A DNA stretch of 64,000 nucleotides from Odiellus spinosus (GCA_963920705.1 OY987233.1:3338001-3402000); one strand, 5' to 3'. Positions 1 to 9,043 are shown, numbered from the stretch's first letter. Made by a program: numbers and translations. The notes: generated by a model not told the origin, from the letters alone.

Positions 1-66
1 AATCTTTTCGGATTTTGATCCTGTATTTATTTCTATGATATTTTGTGTTTGAGACGCTGTTTGCCA

Positions 67-148
67 GGTAGAGTTGCCGAGTGGTCTAAGGCGCTGGTTT
101 AAGGCACCAGTCTCTTCGGAGGCGTGGGTTCGAATCCCACCTCTATCA
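67..148 (+). tRNA. tRNA-Leu(AAG)
   Basis: Loop TTAAGGC. All stems pair; the only change is T for G at the second linker base between acceptor and D-stem. Confidence 0.85.
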
Positions 149-216
149 CGATCCTTGTGGAATTGGATACTGTATTCATTTTCTAGGATATTTTGGGTTT
201 GAGGCCATATTGCCCA

Positions 217-298
217 GGTAGAGTGGCCGAGTGGTCTAAGGCGCTGGTTTAAGGCACCAGTCTCTTCGGAGGCGTGGGTTCGAATCCCACCTCTATCA
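217..298 (+). tRNA. tRNA-Leu(AAG)
   Basis: Matches the array consensus throughout. Best reference copy for the AAG class. Confidence 0.9.
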
Positions 299-366
299 CG
301 ATCTTTGTGAAATTGGATACTGCATTCATTTTCTAGGATATTTTGGGTTTGAGGTACCGTTGGTTA

Positions 367-448
367 GGTAGAGTGGCCGAGTGGTCTAATGCGCTGGTTT
401 CAGGTACCAGTCTCTTCGGAGGCGTGGGTTCGAATACCACCTCTATCA
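367..448 (+). tRNA. tRNA-Leu(CAG), two stem mismatches
   Basis: Loop TTCAGGT. One D-stem pair (TGC for GGC) and one T-stem pair (ACCAC for CCCAC) are broken, so function is doubtful. Confidence 0.65.
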
Positions 449-515
449 CAATCTTTTCGGATTTAGATCCTGTATTTATTTCTATGATATTTTGTGTTTG
501 AGACGCTCTTTGCTA

Positions 516-597
516 GGTAGAGTGGCCGAGTGGTCTAAGGCGCTGGTTTAAGGCACCAGTCTCTTCGGAGGCGTGGGTTCGAATCCCACCTCTATCA
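516..597 (+). tRNA. tRNA-Leu(AAG)
   Basis: Consensus copy with all stems intact. Confidence 0.9.
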
Positions 598-665
598 CAA
601 TCTTTGTGGAATTGGATACTGTATTCATTTTCTAGGATATTTTGGGTTTGAGTCACTGTTGGTAA

Positions 666-747
666 GGTAGAGTGGCCGAGTGGTCTAAGGCGCTGGTTTC
701 AGGTACCAGTCTCTTCGGAGGCGTGGGTTCGAATCCCACCTCTATCA
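666..747 (+). tRNA. tRNA-Leu(CAG)
   Basis: Intact. Loop TTCAGGT with T at position 38, where AAG and TAG copies have C. Reference copy for the CAG class. Confidence 0.9.
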
Positions 748-814
748 CAATCTTTTCGGATTTAGATCCTGTATTTATTTCTATGATAATTTGTGTTTGA
801 GACGCTTTTTGCCA

Positions 815-896
815 GGTAGAGTGGCCGAGTGGTCTAAGGCGCTGGTTTCAGGTGCCAGTCTCTTCGGAGGCGTGGGTTCGAATCCCACCTCTATCA
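815..896 (+). tRNA. tRNA-Leu(CAG)
   Basis: Intact; the last anticodon-stem pair is T-G (CTGGT/GCCAG). Confidence 0.88.
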
Positions 897-963
897 CAAT
901 CTTTTCGGATTTAGATCCTGTATTTATTTCTATGATATTTTGTGTTTGAGACGTTCTTTGCCA

Positions 964-1045
964 GGTAGAGTGGCCGAGTGGTCTAAGGCGCTGGTTTAAG
1001 GCACCAGTCTCTTCGGAGGCGTGGGTTCGAATCCCACCTCTATCA
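964..1045 (+). tRNA. tRNA-Leu(AAG)
   Basis: Consensus copy; last complete unit before the retrotransposon. Confidence 0.9.
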
Positions 1046-1104
1046 CAATCTTTATGGAATTGGATACTGTGTTCATTTTCTATGATATTTTGGGTTTGAG
1101 GCAC

Positions 1105-1119
1105 TGTTGTTAAGGTAGA
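1105..1119 (+). repeat. left 15-bp target-site duplication
   Basis: TGTTGTTAAGGTAGA, identical to 4306-4320. It includes the last nine spacer bases and the first six bases of a tRNA-Leu gene, so the insertion cut inside the tRNA acceptor sequence. Confidence 0.92.
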
Positions 1120-3990
1120 AAGTCGGTCGATTGGGCCGATTTTAGGGAGGAGGTGATTGAGCAATTCCAGGATTTTGACTTATCTTGGGATATTACAGTC
1201 CCCCTTGAAGAGTTAGTAGAAAGGTTTATGGGGAACCTTGATGAGGTGTGTTCCCGCAAGCTCAAAAGGAAAAAAGCTAAAACGCATAAGTCCGTTCCTT
1301 GGTGGAATAATGAGATTGCTACCCTTAGAAAGAAAGTTCGTGCCCTTCGTCGCCGAATGCAGGGTACTCGTGACCAGGCTCTTCGTCTTATAAGGAAGAC
1401 TGAGTACAATAAATTTCATGCCATGTATAAGCGGGTCATCAATGAGGCCCGTCTTAAGTCATGGAAGGAATTCTGCTCGACGTCCAATTTGGACAGTCCT
1501 TTTAATTTGCAGTATAAGATAGCCCTGGACAAGGTAATTAGGCCTACCGAATTACACAGTGTTCGGCGACCGGATGGGACAAGAACTTCCTCGTTTACAG
1601 ACACTCTTAATTTACTGTTGGGAAATTTCTTTCCTGACGACGCCACAATCGCTGATTCGGAGCATCATACCCGGACTAGGGAGGATATTGCTATCCCGCC
1701 CGATAGTCCGGACGATGTTCCCTTCACGATCGGGGAAGTGGAGGACGCCATGGGAAGTTTTGCTAACGGGAAAGCCCCTGGGCTTGATGGCATTACCATT
1801 GAGATATTCAAACACATTTTTCAAGCTATCCCTAAGATAGTTTTATCCCTATTTAACATGTGTCTCAAGGGTCTCGTTTTCCCCAAGGTCTGGAAAATTG
1901 CGAAGTTGGTTCTTTTGTCAAAAAAGGGTAAGGATCCTGAGGATCCAAAGGCCTACAGGCCGATTTGCCTCCTTTCAGTCGTGGGAAAGATTTTCGATAA
2001 ACTCTCAACGGGGAGAGTTTACCACTTTCTCCATTGCAATAAGCACCTTAAGGAGGAGCAATACGGTTTTAGACATGGTAGATCTACGACTGATGCTCTC
2101 TCGCGGATCTTGGATATCGTAAGGGAAAAACGTGAACTGGGGAATCACGTCGCCATTATTTCCATCGATATCCAGGGTGCCTTTGATAACGTTTGGTGGC
2201 CCTCATTACTTTCACGACTGAAGGAGATAAACCTGCCGAAGAACTTATATAGTGTTTTTCAGAGCTATTTTAGTGAGCGCAAGGTGGTTTATTCGACTCC
2301 ATCTACTTATATTAGTAAAACCGTCGTTAGGGGTTGCCCGCAGGGTTCTTGTAGCGGCCCTATGCTTTGGAATTTGATCGCGGATATGGCCTTGGATTTG
2401 CCCTTTGGGGAGAATACACACGTTCAGGTTTTCGCGGATGATATTTATGCCGTTGTTTGGGCTCCATCCAGACAGCGGCTCGAGCGTGAGGGTAACCTCG
2501 CTCTCGAGCAGTTGGATGTGTGGAGAGCCGAGAATAAGTTAACCTTTGCCGCAAACAAAATGTGCGCGCTTACTATCGCGTGCAAGGCACGTATGTCAAG
2601 GAAGCCCATTTTTAAGCTCCTTGGTAAGGGGGTTCGCAACGTAGACGAGATGACCATTTTGGGAGTCGTTATAGACGATAGGCTCTCTTTTATCCCGCAC
2701 CTGAGGGAATTGAAAATTAAAACAGCTAACATTACGGCCAAGTTATCTAGGGTGGCCCGTAGTACTTGGGGCATTAAAGGCCCCGATCTTAAGTTAATAT
2801 ACAAAGCGTGTATCGAGAGAGTAATAGTCTATGCGTGTGGTGCCTGGTGGAAGCAGAGCGAGAACTCCGTTATGCGGAAGAAGCTTGCTTCCATCCAGCG
2901 CATCCCGCTTCTCCGTATCACTGCCGCGTATCGTACTGTTTCTAACGACGCTCTATGCGTCATGGCAGGGGTCATGCCCCTAGATTTAACCATAGCTATT
3001 GAGGCTACTTTTTATAAGACAGTCAATCGTAGGCGATCGGCCGTTATAGTCGATCAAGAAATCGAGCCTCCTTTACTAGAGGAGTTAGTCGATAGGTGGG
3101 ATACTCACCCAGCATATAGGCGTATTTCGTACTTCGAGAATAGTACACCCCATAGCCATGAGTGGGAGGCCTATACGGATGGCTCGAAGTTAGGTGATTC
3201 AGCGGGTGCTGCTTTTGTAGTATTTTTTCAGGGGCAGGAGTTCAACTCAGAGCTCATTAGGTTAAGTAGCTCCGCGACCGCCTTCCACGCGGAAGCTTGG
3301 GCAATTTTTGCTGCTTTATTGTGGTTTGATCGCCGAACCATCAAAGCCCCTTTCTACATCTTCTCGGATAGTCGGGCGGCTATTGCAGCTATAGCTGGCT
3401 CTAATAGCCAGCTTAAACTTGTGTCCGATATACGCAATCTTCTAAATGGACTCAGGTCCAGGGGGTTCTTTGTGAACCTTTCGTGGGTTCGGGCTCATGA
3501 GGGTATTCGCGGGAACGAACGTGCCGATCTTCTTGCGAAAGAAGCTGCCGCTCTTCCCACCATTACTCAGCTGGTGCACCCTTCGAAATCTGCATTTAGA
3601 TCAAGGCTTAAAAATATCTGTTTAGAGCGTTGGCGATTTCTCTGGCATTGCTCTGAAAAGGGTAGGCCGGTTTACGCCTTCAGACGCTCGGCCACAGAGG
3701 ATGCTGAGGTGACTGACCACTGGACCAGTCAGGTCATCAGTGGCCATGGGCAATTCCCTCAGTATCTAAACCGCTTTCAACATCTCGATAATTCTATGTG
3801 CGCATGCGGTGAGCCTTACGCCGATGCTATGCATTTTTTAATAGAATGTCCGTTAGCCGCGGAATTCTTTCCTAACAGGCCCCCTCGGGATAATATCCCT
3901 GAAGGGTACCTGGACCTCCCAGAGGTCCGAAACGCAGTTCGTCGCCTAGTATCTCTACTAATCGAGATTTATTCCGCGGTAGGGGATTGA
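1120..3990 (+). CDS. partial ORF2 polyprotein: reverse transcriptase - RNase H
   Basis: A 956-codon frame, open at its 5' end, for the retrotransposon's target-primed reverse transcription enzyme. The basic stretch at 1250-1550 is the linker that normally joins the endonuclease to RT. RT follows: a YRPICLLS motif near 1956, GFRHGRSTTDA near 2070, SIDIQGAFDNV near 2160, and the catalytic FADD at about 2431-2442. RNase H begins at YTDGSK near 3172 and has an acidic E in FHAEAW, a D in FSDSRAA and the HEGIRGNERAD block near 3500. A CxC...HxxxxC zinc-knuckle-like motif lies at about 3796-3850. No internal stop or frameshift is seen. With no endonuclease and no 5' promoter this copy should not move on its own, though its enzyme frame is intact. 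There is no credible native start codon, because the frame simply begins at the truncation. Confidence 0.93.
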   Translation, partial: KSVDWADFREEVIEQFQDFDLSWDITVPLEELVERFMGNLDEVCSRKLKRKKAKTHKSVPWWNNEIATLRKKVRALRRRMQGTRDQALRLIRKTEYNKFHAMYKRVINEARLKSWKEFCSTSNLDSPFNLQYKIALDKVIRPTELHSVRRPDGTRTSSFTDTLNLLLGNFFPDDATIADSEHHTRTREDIAIPPDSPDDVPFTIGEVEDAMGSFANGKAPGLDGITIEIFKHIFQAIPKIVLSLFNMCLKGLVFPKVWKIAKLVLLSKKGKDPEDPKAYRPICLLSVVGKIFDKLSTGRVYHFLHCNKHLKEEQYGFRHGRSTTDALSRILDIVREKRELGNHVAIISIDIQGAFDNVWWPSLLSRLKEINLPKNLYSVFQSYFSERKVVYSTPSTYISKTVVRGCPQGSCSGPMLWNLIADMALDLPFGENTHVQVFADDIYAVVWAPSRQRLEREGNLALEQLDVWRAENKLTFAANKMCALTIACKARMSRKPIFKLLGKGVRNVDEMTILGVVIDDRLSFIPHLRELKIKTANITAKLSRVARSTWGIKGPDLKLIYKACIERVIVYACGAWWKQSENSVMRKKLASIQRIPLLRITAAYRTVSNDALCVMAGVMPLDLTIAIEATFYKTVNRRRSAVIVDQEIEPPLLEELVDRWDTHPAYRRISYFENSTPHSHEWEAYTDGSKLGDSAGAAFVVFFQGQEFNSELIRLSSSATAFHAEAWAIFAALLWFDRRTIKAPFYIFSDSRAAIAAIAGSNSQLKLVSDIRNLLNGLRSRGFFVNLSWVRAHEGIRGNERADLLAKEAAALPTITQLVHPSKSAFRSRLKNICLERWRFLWHCSEKGRPVYAFRRSATEDAEVTDHWTSQVISGHGQFPQYLNRFQHLDNSMCACGEPYADAMHFLIECPLAAEFFPNRPPRDNIPEGYLDLPEVRNAVRRLVSLLIEIYSAVGD

Positions 3991-4305
3991 CCCTAGTCGA
4001 GGGTGGACTCCGGATTTATTCCGGGGCGGACTCCGGCGTCTTGCGGGGTTTCTCTGTGGCTTTCGGCACGATGGCCTATGCAATTTCTTCTGGTGTACTC
4101 GGGTGTCTTGGGAGTACCCTCCCCGTATTTATTAACTAGTGTTAAAATCCTCAAACTTTAAACTAGTGTGAGCCCGAATGGACATTTGGGACTGCCACTC
4201 GTTTCTTTGGCTGTTTTTATCGCCATCGATTCCATGGGAATAATGATGACGGCAGTCTATCCCCCGTTATGTGCAAACGACATGGGGGTAAAAACTCAAA
4301 CTGAA
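1120..4305 (+). mobile_element. 5'-truncated non-LTR retrotransposon (I group, R1/I/LOA-like)
   Basis: A 3.19-kb insertion between perfect 15-bp duplications in the tRNA array, in the same orientation as the tRNAs. The reading frame is open from the first inserted base to 3990, followed by about 315 bp of 3' UTR ending ...CTCAAACTGAA without a long poly(A) tail. The 5' part that would encode ORF1 and the APE endonuclease is missing, as expected from incomplete reverse transcription. The intact frame and exact duplications suggest a fairly recent insertion. Clade is inferred from the order RT - RNase H - C-terminal zinc-knuckle-like motif. Confidence 0.92.
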
Positions 4306-4320
4306 TGTTGTTAAGGTAGA
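4306..4320 (+). repeat. right 15-bp target-site duplication
   Basis: Identical to 1105-1119. It restores the 5' end of the downstream tRNA-Leu unit. Confidence 0.92.
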
Positions 4321-4396
4321 GTGGCCGAGTGGTCTAAGGCGCTGGTTTAAGGCACCAGTCTCCTCGGTGGCGTAAGTTCGAATCCCACCTCTATCA
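4315..4396 (+). pseudogene. tRNA-Leu(AAG), damaged
   Basis: Its first six bases come from the target-site duplication. The T-stem (GTAAG opposite CCCAC) and the variable arm carry mismatches. Confidence 0.7.
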
Positions 4397-4464
4397 CGAT
4401 CTTTGTGGAATTGGATACTGTGTTCATTTTCTAGGATATTTTGGGTTTGAGTCACTGTTGGTAA

Positions 4465-4546
4465 GGTAGAGTGGCCGAGTGGTCTAAGGCGCTGGTTTCA
4501 GGTGCCAGTCTCTTCGGAGGCGTGGGTTCGAATCCCACCTCTATCA
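4465..4546 (+). tRNA. tRNA-Leu(CAG)
   Basis: Intact, with T-G closing the anticodon stem. Confidence 0.88.
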
Positions 4547-4613
4547 CAATCTTTTCGGATTTAGATCCTGTATTTATTTCTATGATATTTTGTGTTTGAG
4601 ACGCTTTTTGCCA

Positions 4614-4695
4614 GGTAGAGTGGCCGAGTGGTCTAAGGCGCTGGTTTCAGGTACCAGTCTCTTCGGAGGCGTGGGCTCCAATCCCACCTCTATCA
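4614..4695 (+). pseudogene. tRNA-Leu(CAG), T-loop mutated
   Basis: T-loop is CTCCAAT instead of TTCGAAT, which disrupts the Pol III B box. Confidence 0.65.
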
Positions 4696-4762
4696 CAATC
4701 TTTTCGGATTTAGATCCTGTATTTATTTCTATGATATTTTGTGTTTGAGACGCACTTTGTCA

Positions 4763-4844
4763 GGTAGAGTGGCCGAGTGGTCTAAGGCGCTGGTTTAAGG
4801 CACCAGTCTCTTCGGAGGCGTGGGTTCGAATCCCACCTCTATCA
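4763..4844 (+). tRNA. tRNA-Leu(AAG)
   Basis: Consensus copy. Confidence 0.9.
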
Positions 4845-4912
4845 CAATCTTCGTGGAATTGGATACTGTATTCATTTTCTAGGATATTTTGGGTTTGAGG
4901 CACTGTTGGTTA

Positions 4913-4994
4913 GGTACAGTGGCCGAGTGGTCTAAGGCGCTGGTTTCAGGTGCCAGTCTCTTCGGAGGCGTGGGTTCGAATCCCACCTCTATCA
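4913..4994 (+). tRNA. tRNA-Leu(CAG)
   Basis: One acceptor mismatch (GGTACAG); otherwise intact. Confidence 0.75.
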
Positions 4995-5061
4995 CAATCT
5001 TTTCGGATTTAGATCCTGTATTTATTTCTATGATATTTTGTGTTTGAGGTACACTTGCCTA

Positions 5062-5143
5062 AGTAGAGTGGCCGAGTGGACTGAGGCGCTGATTTAAGGC
5101 ACCAGTGTCAACGGAGGCGTGGGTTCGAATCCCACCTCTATCA
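5062..5143 (+). pseudogene. tRNA-Leu(AAG), degenerate
   Basis: First base A, D-loop changes, anticodon stem CTGAT opposite ACCAG, and an altered variable arm. Confidence 0.7.
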
Positions 5144-5211
5144 CAATCCTTGTGGAATTGGATACTGTATTTATTTTCTAGGATATTTCGGGTTTGAGGC
5201 GCTATTGGCCA

Positions 5212-5293
5212 GGTAGAGTGGCCGAGTGGTGTAAGGCGCTGGTTTCAGGTACCAGTCTCTTCGGAGGCGTGGGCTCGAATCCCACCTCTATCA
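5212..5293 (+). tRNA. tRNA-Leu(CAG)
   Basis: Stems intact; T54 is C, which may weaken the B box. Confidence 0.7.
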
Positions 5294-5360
5294 CAATCTT
5301 TACGGATTTAGCTCCTGTATTTATTTCTATGATATTTTTTGTTTGAGACGCAGTTGGGCC

Positions 5361-5442
5361 GGAAGAGTGGCCGAGTGGTCTAAGGCGCAGGTTTAAGGCA
5401 CCAGTCTCTTCGGAGGCGTGGGTACGAATCCCACCTCTATCA
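5361..5442 (+). pseudogene. tRNA-Leu(AAG), degenerate
   Basis: Acceptor GGAAGAG, anticodon stem CAGGT, and T-loop TACGAAT (T55 lost). Confidence 0.7.
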
Positions 5443-5509
5443 CAATCTTTAAGGATTTAGATCCGGTAAATATTTTTATGATATTTTGTGTTTGAGACGC
5501 AGTTGGCCA

Positions 5510-5591
5510 GGTAGAGTGGCCGAGAGGTCTAAGGCGCTGGTTTAAGGCACCAGACTCTTCGGAGGCGTGGGATCGAATCCCACCTCTATCA
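5510..5591 (+). pseudogene. tRNA-Leu(AAG), degenerate
   Basis: D-loop GAGAGGTCT, changed variable arm, and T-loop ATCGAAT. Confidence 0.65.
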
Positions 5592-5658
5592 AAATCTTTA
5601 CGGATTTAGCTCCTGTAATTATTTCTATGATATTTTGTGTTTGAGACGCAGTTGGCCA

Positions 5659-5694
5659 TGTAGAGTGGCCGAGTGGTCTAAGGCGCTGGTTTTA
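5659..5694 (+). pseudogene. truncated tRNA-Leu (TAG-like 5' half)
   Basis: Acceptor and D-arm up to the anticodon loop (GGTTTTAG); then the array stops at an unrelated insert. Confidence 0.75.
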
Positions 5695-6377
5695 GGGTGA
5701 TTCCACGACAAATGGTCACAGCTTGTCAACCCGACCCCCACCGATTTGGCTGAAATTTGGTGTAGGGGGTTTTTACCATCGTAAAAACCGAATTTCCAAT
5801 TATTTTTGCAATCGGCACAGTAGTTTCGGAGATACAGAATATGGCCATTTCCCGAAATGGCCTTCACCCCGAAAACTGACCATGGCGTAACTTTCGTAAT
5901 TCTTGACCGATTTTCATCATTCAAATTTCATTTTAAAGCCCATGAAGAATACTATTCGAATGTATCAACAGCATTTTAAATAGCCTTTTCTATATAGCGC
6001 ATATTAGGGATCAAACACGTTGACCTTTGACCTTTGCTTTAGACCAATAATTTAAATGGAATTTAACCATTTTTTTCGAATTCCCCGCCTGTGATTTACC
6101 CGAAAATGATGAAATCCCAAAGTATTATTTCTAGTTCTCGAGATATTCATGTTTTAGTTTAACGCCCAAAAAAGTTTATTTCATTTTCTATCATGTTTTT
6201 AATAAAAAAACGATCAGTTTTGAGTTTTTTTAAATTCCAACTCCACTTTCACCTTTTAACAAATATTTTGACTTAGTGCAACATCAAGATTTTCTATTTC
6301 ACAGAGGATGTTTTCCCGTATAACCCAACATTCGTCTTTAATTTGTTTCCAATAATAATTAGCGGAATTGAATGGAG
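5695..6377. mobile_element. unidentified 0.68-kb insertion in the tRNA array
   Basis: AT-rich sequence unlike the array, joined to a 5' tRNA half on the left and a 3' tRNA part on the right. I see no convincing ORF, terminal repeats or target duplication. It could be part of a dispersed element or a filler from a deletion event. Confidence 0.5.
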
Positions 6378-6447
6378 GAGTGGTCTAAGGCGCTGGTTTA
6401 AGGCACCAGTCACTTCGGAGGCGTGGGTTCGATTCCCACCTCTATCA
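6378..6447 (+). pseudogene. 5'-truncated tRNA-Leu(AAG)
   Basis: Begins in the D-loop (GAGTGGTCTAAGG); acceptor 5' strand missing. Confidence 0.75.
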
Positions 6448-6515
6448 CGATCTTTGTGGAATTGGATACTGTATTCATTTTCTAGGATATTTTGGGTTTG
6501 AGGCACTGTTGGTAA

Positions 6516-6597
6516 GGTAGAGTGGCCGAGTGGTCTAAGGCGCTGGTTTAAGGCACCAGTCTCTTCGGAGGCGTGGGTTCGATTCCCACCTCTATCA
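6516..6597 (+). tRNA. tRNA-Leu(AAG)
   Basis: All stems intact; T-loop TTCGATT. Confidence 0.82.
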
Positions 6598-6665
6598 CGA
6601 TCTTTGTGGAATTGGATACTGTATTCATTTTCTAGGATATTTTGGGTTTGAGGCACTGTTGGTAA

Positions 6666-6747
6666 GGTAGAGTGGCCGAGTGGTCTAAGGCGATGGTTTC
6701 AGGTACCAGTCTCTTCGGAGGCGTGGGTTCGAATCCCACCTCTATCA
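6666..6747 (+). tRNA. tRNA-Leu(CAG)
   Basis: First anticodon-stem base is A (mismatch to G); otherwise intact. Confidence 0.72.
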
Positions 6748-6814
6748 CAACCTTTAAGGATTTAGCTCCTGTAATTATTTCTATGATATTTTGTGTTTGA
6801 GACGCAGTTGGCCA

Positions 6815-6896
6815 GGTAGAGTGGCCGAGTGGTCTAAGGCGCTGGTTTTAGGCACCATTCTCTTCGGAGGCGTGTGTTCGAATCCCATATCTATCA
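6815..6896 (+). pseudogene. tRNA-Leu(TAG), damaged
   Basis: Loop TTTAGGC, but the anticodon stem (ACCAT), T-stem (GTGTG) and acceptor (ATCTATC) are mutated. Confidence 0.68.
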
Positions 6897-6963
6897 CAAT
6901 CTTTTCGGATATAGATCCTGTATTTATTTCTATGATATTTTGTGTTTGAGTCGGTGTATGGAA

Positions 6964-7045
6964 GGTGGAGTGGCCGAGTGGTCTATGGAGCTGGTTTAAG
7001 GCACGAGTCTCTTCGTAGGCGTGGGTTCGAATCCCACCTCTATCA
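6964..7045 (+). pseudogene. tRNA-Leu(AAG), degenerate
   Basis: GGTGGAG acceptor, D-stem TATGGAG, anticodon stem CTGGT/ACGAG. Confidence 0.7.
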
Positions 7046-7113
7046 CAATCTTTGTGGAATTGGATACTGTATTCATTTTCTAGGATATTTTGGGTTTGAG
7101 GCACTGTTGGTAA

Positions 7114-7187
7114 GGTAGAGTGGTCTAAGGTGCTGGTTTAAGGCACCAGTCTCTTCGGAGGCGTGGGTTCGAATCCCACCTCTATCA
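7114..7187 (+). pseudogene. tRNA-Leu(AAG) with D-arm deletion
   Basis: 74 nt. An internal deletion joins GGTAGAG to TGGTCTAAGG, removing the 5' D-stem and part of the A box. The same lesion occurs in three other units. Confidence 0.78.
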
Positions 7188-7255
7188 CAATCTTTTCGGA
7201 TTTAGATCCTGTATTTCTTTCTATGATATTTTGTGTTTGAGGCACTGTTTGCCCA

Positions 7256-7337
7256 TGTAGAGTGGCCGAGTGGTCTAAGGCGCTGGTTTAAGGCACCAGT
7301 CTCTTCGGAGGCGTGGGTTCGATTCCCACCTCTATCA
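7256..7337 (+). tRNA. tRNA-Leu(AAG)
   Basis: First base T gives a mismatched first acceptor pair; T-loop TTCGATT. Confidence 0.68.
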
Positions 7338-7405
7338 CGATCTTTGCGGAATTGGATACTGTATTCATTTTCTAGGATATTTTGGGTTTGAGGCACTGTT
7401 GGTAA

Positions 7406-7487
7406 GGTAGAGTGGCCGAGTGGTCTAAGGCGCTGGTTTAAGGCACCAGTCACTTCGGAGGCGTGGGTTCGAATCCCACCTCTATCA
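7406..7487 (+). tRNA. tRNA-Leu(AAG)
   Basis: Intact apart from one variable-arm change (CAC for CTC). Confidence 0.82.
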
Positions 7488-7555
7488 CGATCTTTGCGGA
7501 ATTGGATACTGTATTCATTTTCTAGGATATTTTGGGTTTGAGGCACTGTTGGTAA

Positions 7556-7637
7556 GGTAGAGTGGCCGAGTGATCTAAGGCGCTGGTTTAAGGCACCAGT
7601 GTCTTCGGAGGCGTGGGTTCGAATCCCACCTCTATCA
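7556..7637 (+). tRNA. tRNA-Leu(AAG)
   Basis: D-loop TGATCTAA and a variable-arm change (GTC for CTC). Confidence 0.78.
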
Positions 7638-7705
7638 CAATCTTTGTGGAATTGGATACTGTATTTATTTTTTAGGATATTTCGGGTGTGAGGCACTAGT
7701 GGCCA

Positions 7706-7788
7706 GGTAGAGTGGCCGAGTAGGTCTAAGGCGCTGGTTTCAGGTACCAGTCTCTTCTGGGGCGTGGGCTCGAATCCCACCTCTATCA
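7706..7788 (+). tRNA. tRNA-Leu(CAG), 83 nt
   Basis: One extra base in the D-loop (GAGTAGGTCTA), a variable-arm change, and T54 is C. Confidence 0.68.
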
Positions 7789-7855
7789 CAATCTTTACGG
7801 ATTTAGCTCCTGTAATTATTTCTATGATATTTTGTGTTTGAGACGCAGTTTGCCA

Positions 7856-7937
7856 GGTAGAGTGGCCGAGTGGTCTAAGGCGCTGGTTTTAGGCACCAGT
7901 CTCTTCTGAGGCGTGGGTTCGAATCCCATCTCTAAAA
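7856..7937 (+). pseudogene. tRNA-Leu(TAG), acceptor damaged
   Basis: Anticodon arm intact (TTTAGGC), but the 3' acceptor reads CTCTAAA. Confidence 0.7.
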
Positions 7938-8004
7938 CAATATTTTCGGATTTAGCTCCTAAAATTATTTCTATGATATTTTGTGTTTGAGACGCTTTCT
8001 GGCA

Positions 8005-8086
8005 GGTAGAGTGGCCGAGTGGTCTAAGGCGCTGGTTTAAGGCACCAGTCTCTTCTGAGGCGTGGGTTCGAATCCCACCTCTATCA
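8005..8086 (+). tRNA. tRNA-Leu(AAG)
   Basis: Intact; the variable loop has a TTCT variant. Confidence 0.84.
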
Positions 8087-8154
8087 CAATCATTGTGGAA
8101 TTGGATACTGTATTTATTTTCTAGGATATTTTGGGTTTGAGGCACTGATGGCCA

Positions 8155-8236
8155 GGTAGAGTGGCCGAGAGGTCTAAGGCGCTGGTTTTAGGCACCAGTC
8201 TCTTCGGAGGCGTGTGTTCGAATCCCATATCTATCA
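8155..8236 (+). pseudogene. tRNA-Leu(TAG), damaged
   Basis: Good anticodon arm; D-loop GAGAGG, T-stem GTGTG, acceptor ATCTATC. Confidence 0.68.
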
Positions 8237-8303
8237 CAATCTTCTCGGATATAGATCCTGTATTTATTTCTATGATATTTTGTGTTTGAGACGGTGTATG
8301 GAA

Positions 8304-8385
8304 GGTGGAGTGGCCGAGTGGTCTATGGAGCTGGTTTAAGGCACGAGTCTCTTCGGAGGCGTGGGTTCGAATCCCACCTCTATCA
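8304..8385 (+). pseudogene. tRNA-Leu(AAG), degenerate
   Basis: Same lesions as 6964-7045 but with a normal variable arm. Confidence 0.7.
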
Positions 8386-8453
8386 CAATCTTTGTGGAAT
8401 TGGATACTGTCTTCATTTTCTAGGATATTTTGGGTTTGAGGCACTGTTGGTAA

Positions 8454-8527
8454 GGTAGAGTGGTCTAAGGCGCTGGTTTAAGGCACCAGTCTCTTCGGAG
8501 GCGTGGGTTCGAATCCCACCTCTATCA
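8454..8527 (+). pseudogene. tRNA-Leu(AAG) with D-arm deletion
   Basis: Same deletion junction as 7114-7187. Confidence 0.78.
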
Positions 8528-8595
8528 CAATCTTTTCGGATTTAGATCCTGTATTTCTTTTTATGATATTTTGTGTTTGAGGCCCTGTTTGCCCA

Positions 8596-8677
8596 TGTAG
8601 AGTGGCCGAGTGGTCTAAGGCGCTGGTTTAAGGCACCAGTCTCTTCGGAGGGGTGGGTTCGATTCCCACCTCTATCA
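8596..8677 (+). tRNA. tRNA-Leu(AAG)
   Basis: First base T; GGGG before the T-stem; T-loop TTCGATT. Confidence 0.66.
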
Positions 8678-8745
8678 CGATCTTTGTGGAATTGGATACT
8701 GTATTCATTTTCTAGGATATTTTGTGTTTGAGGCACTGTTGGTAA

Positions 8746-8827
8746 GGTAGAGTGGCCGAGTGGTCTAAGGCGATGGTTTCAGGTACCAGTCTCTTCGGAG
8801 GCGTGGGTTCGAATCCCACCTCTATCA
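8746..8827 (+). tRNA. tRNA-Leu(CAG)
   Basis: Duplicate of 6666-6747, with the same A-G mismatch. Confidence 0.72.
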
Positions 8828-8894
8828 CAACCTTTAAGGATTTAGCTCCTGTAATTATTTCTATGATATTTTGTGTTTGAGACGCAGTTGGCCA

Positions 8895-8976
8895 GGTAGA
8901 GTGGCCGAGTGGTCTAAGGCGCTGGTTTTAGGCACCATTCTCTTCGGAGGCGTGTGTTCGAATCCCATATCTATCA
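8895..8976 (+). pseudogene. tRNA-Leu(TAG), damaged
   Basis: Duplicate of 6815-6896. Confidence 0.68.
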
Positions 8977-9043
8977 CAATCTTTTCGGATATAGATCCTG
9001 TATTTATTTCTATGATATTTTGTGTTTGAGTCGGTGTATGGAA

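Larger units (their letters stand above)
1..1119 (+). repeat. tRNA-Leu tandem array, block 1 (7 units)
   Basis: Seven 82-nt tRNA-Leu units at a 149-150-bp period; the array runs off the left edge. Each tRNA is type II: acceptor GGTAGAG/CTCTATC, discriminator A, D-stem GCC/GGC, anticodon stem CTGGT/ACCAG, a variable arm closed by a TTCG tetraloop, and T-arm GTGGG-TTCGAAT-CCCAC. There is no intron. Spacers are of two kinds. The 'W' kind begins ATCTTTGTGGAATTGG; the 'S' kind begins ATCTTTTCGGATTTAG. Both end in a conserved GATATTTTGNGTTTGAG about 15 bp before the next tRNA. Runs of four T in every spacer could serve as Pol III terminators. Confidence 0.93.
4306..5694 (+). repeat. tRNA-Leu tandem array, block 2 (9 units plus one truncated)
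   Basis: Continuation of the array between the retrotransposon and an unidentified insert. Units become more degenerate toward the right end. Confidence 0.92.
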
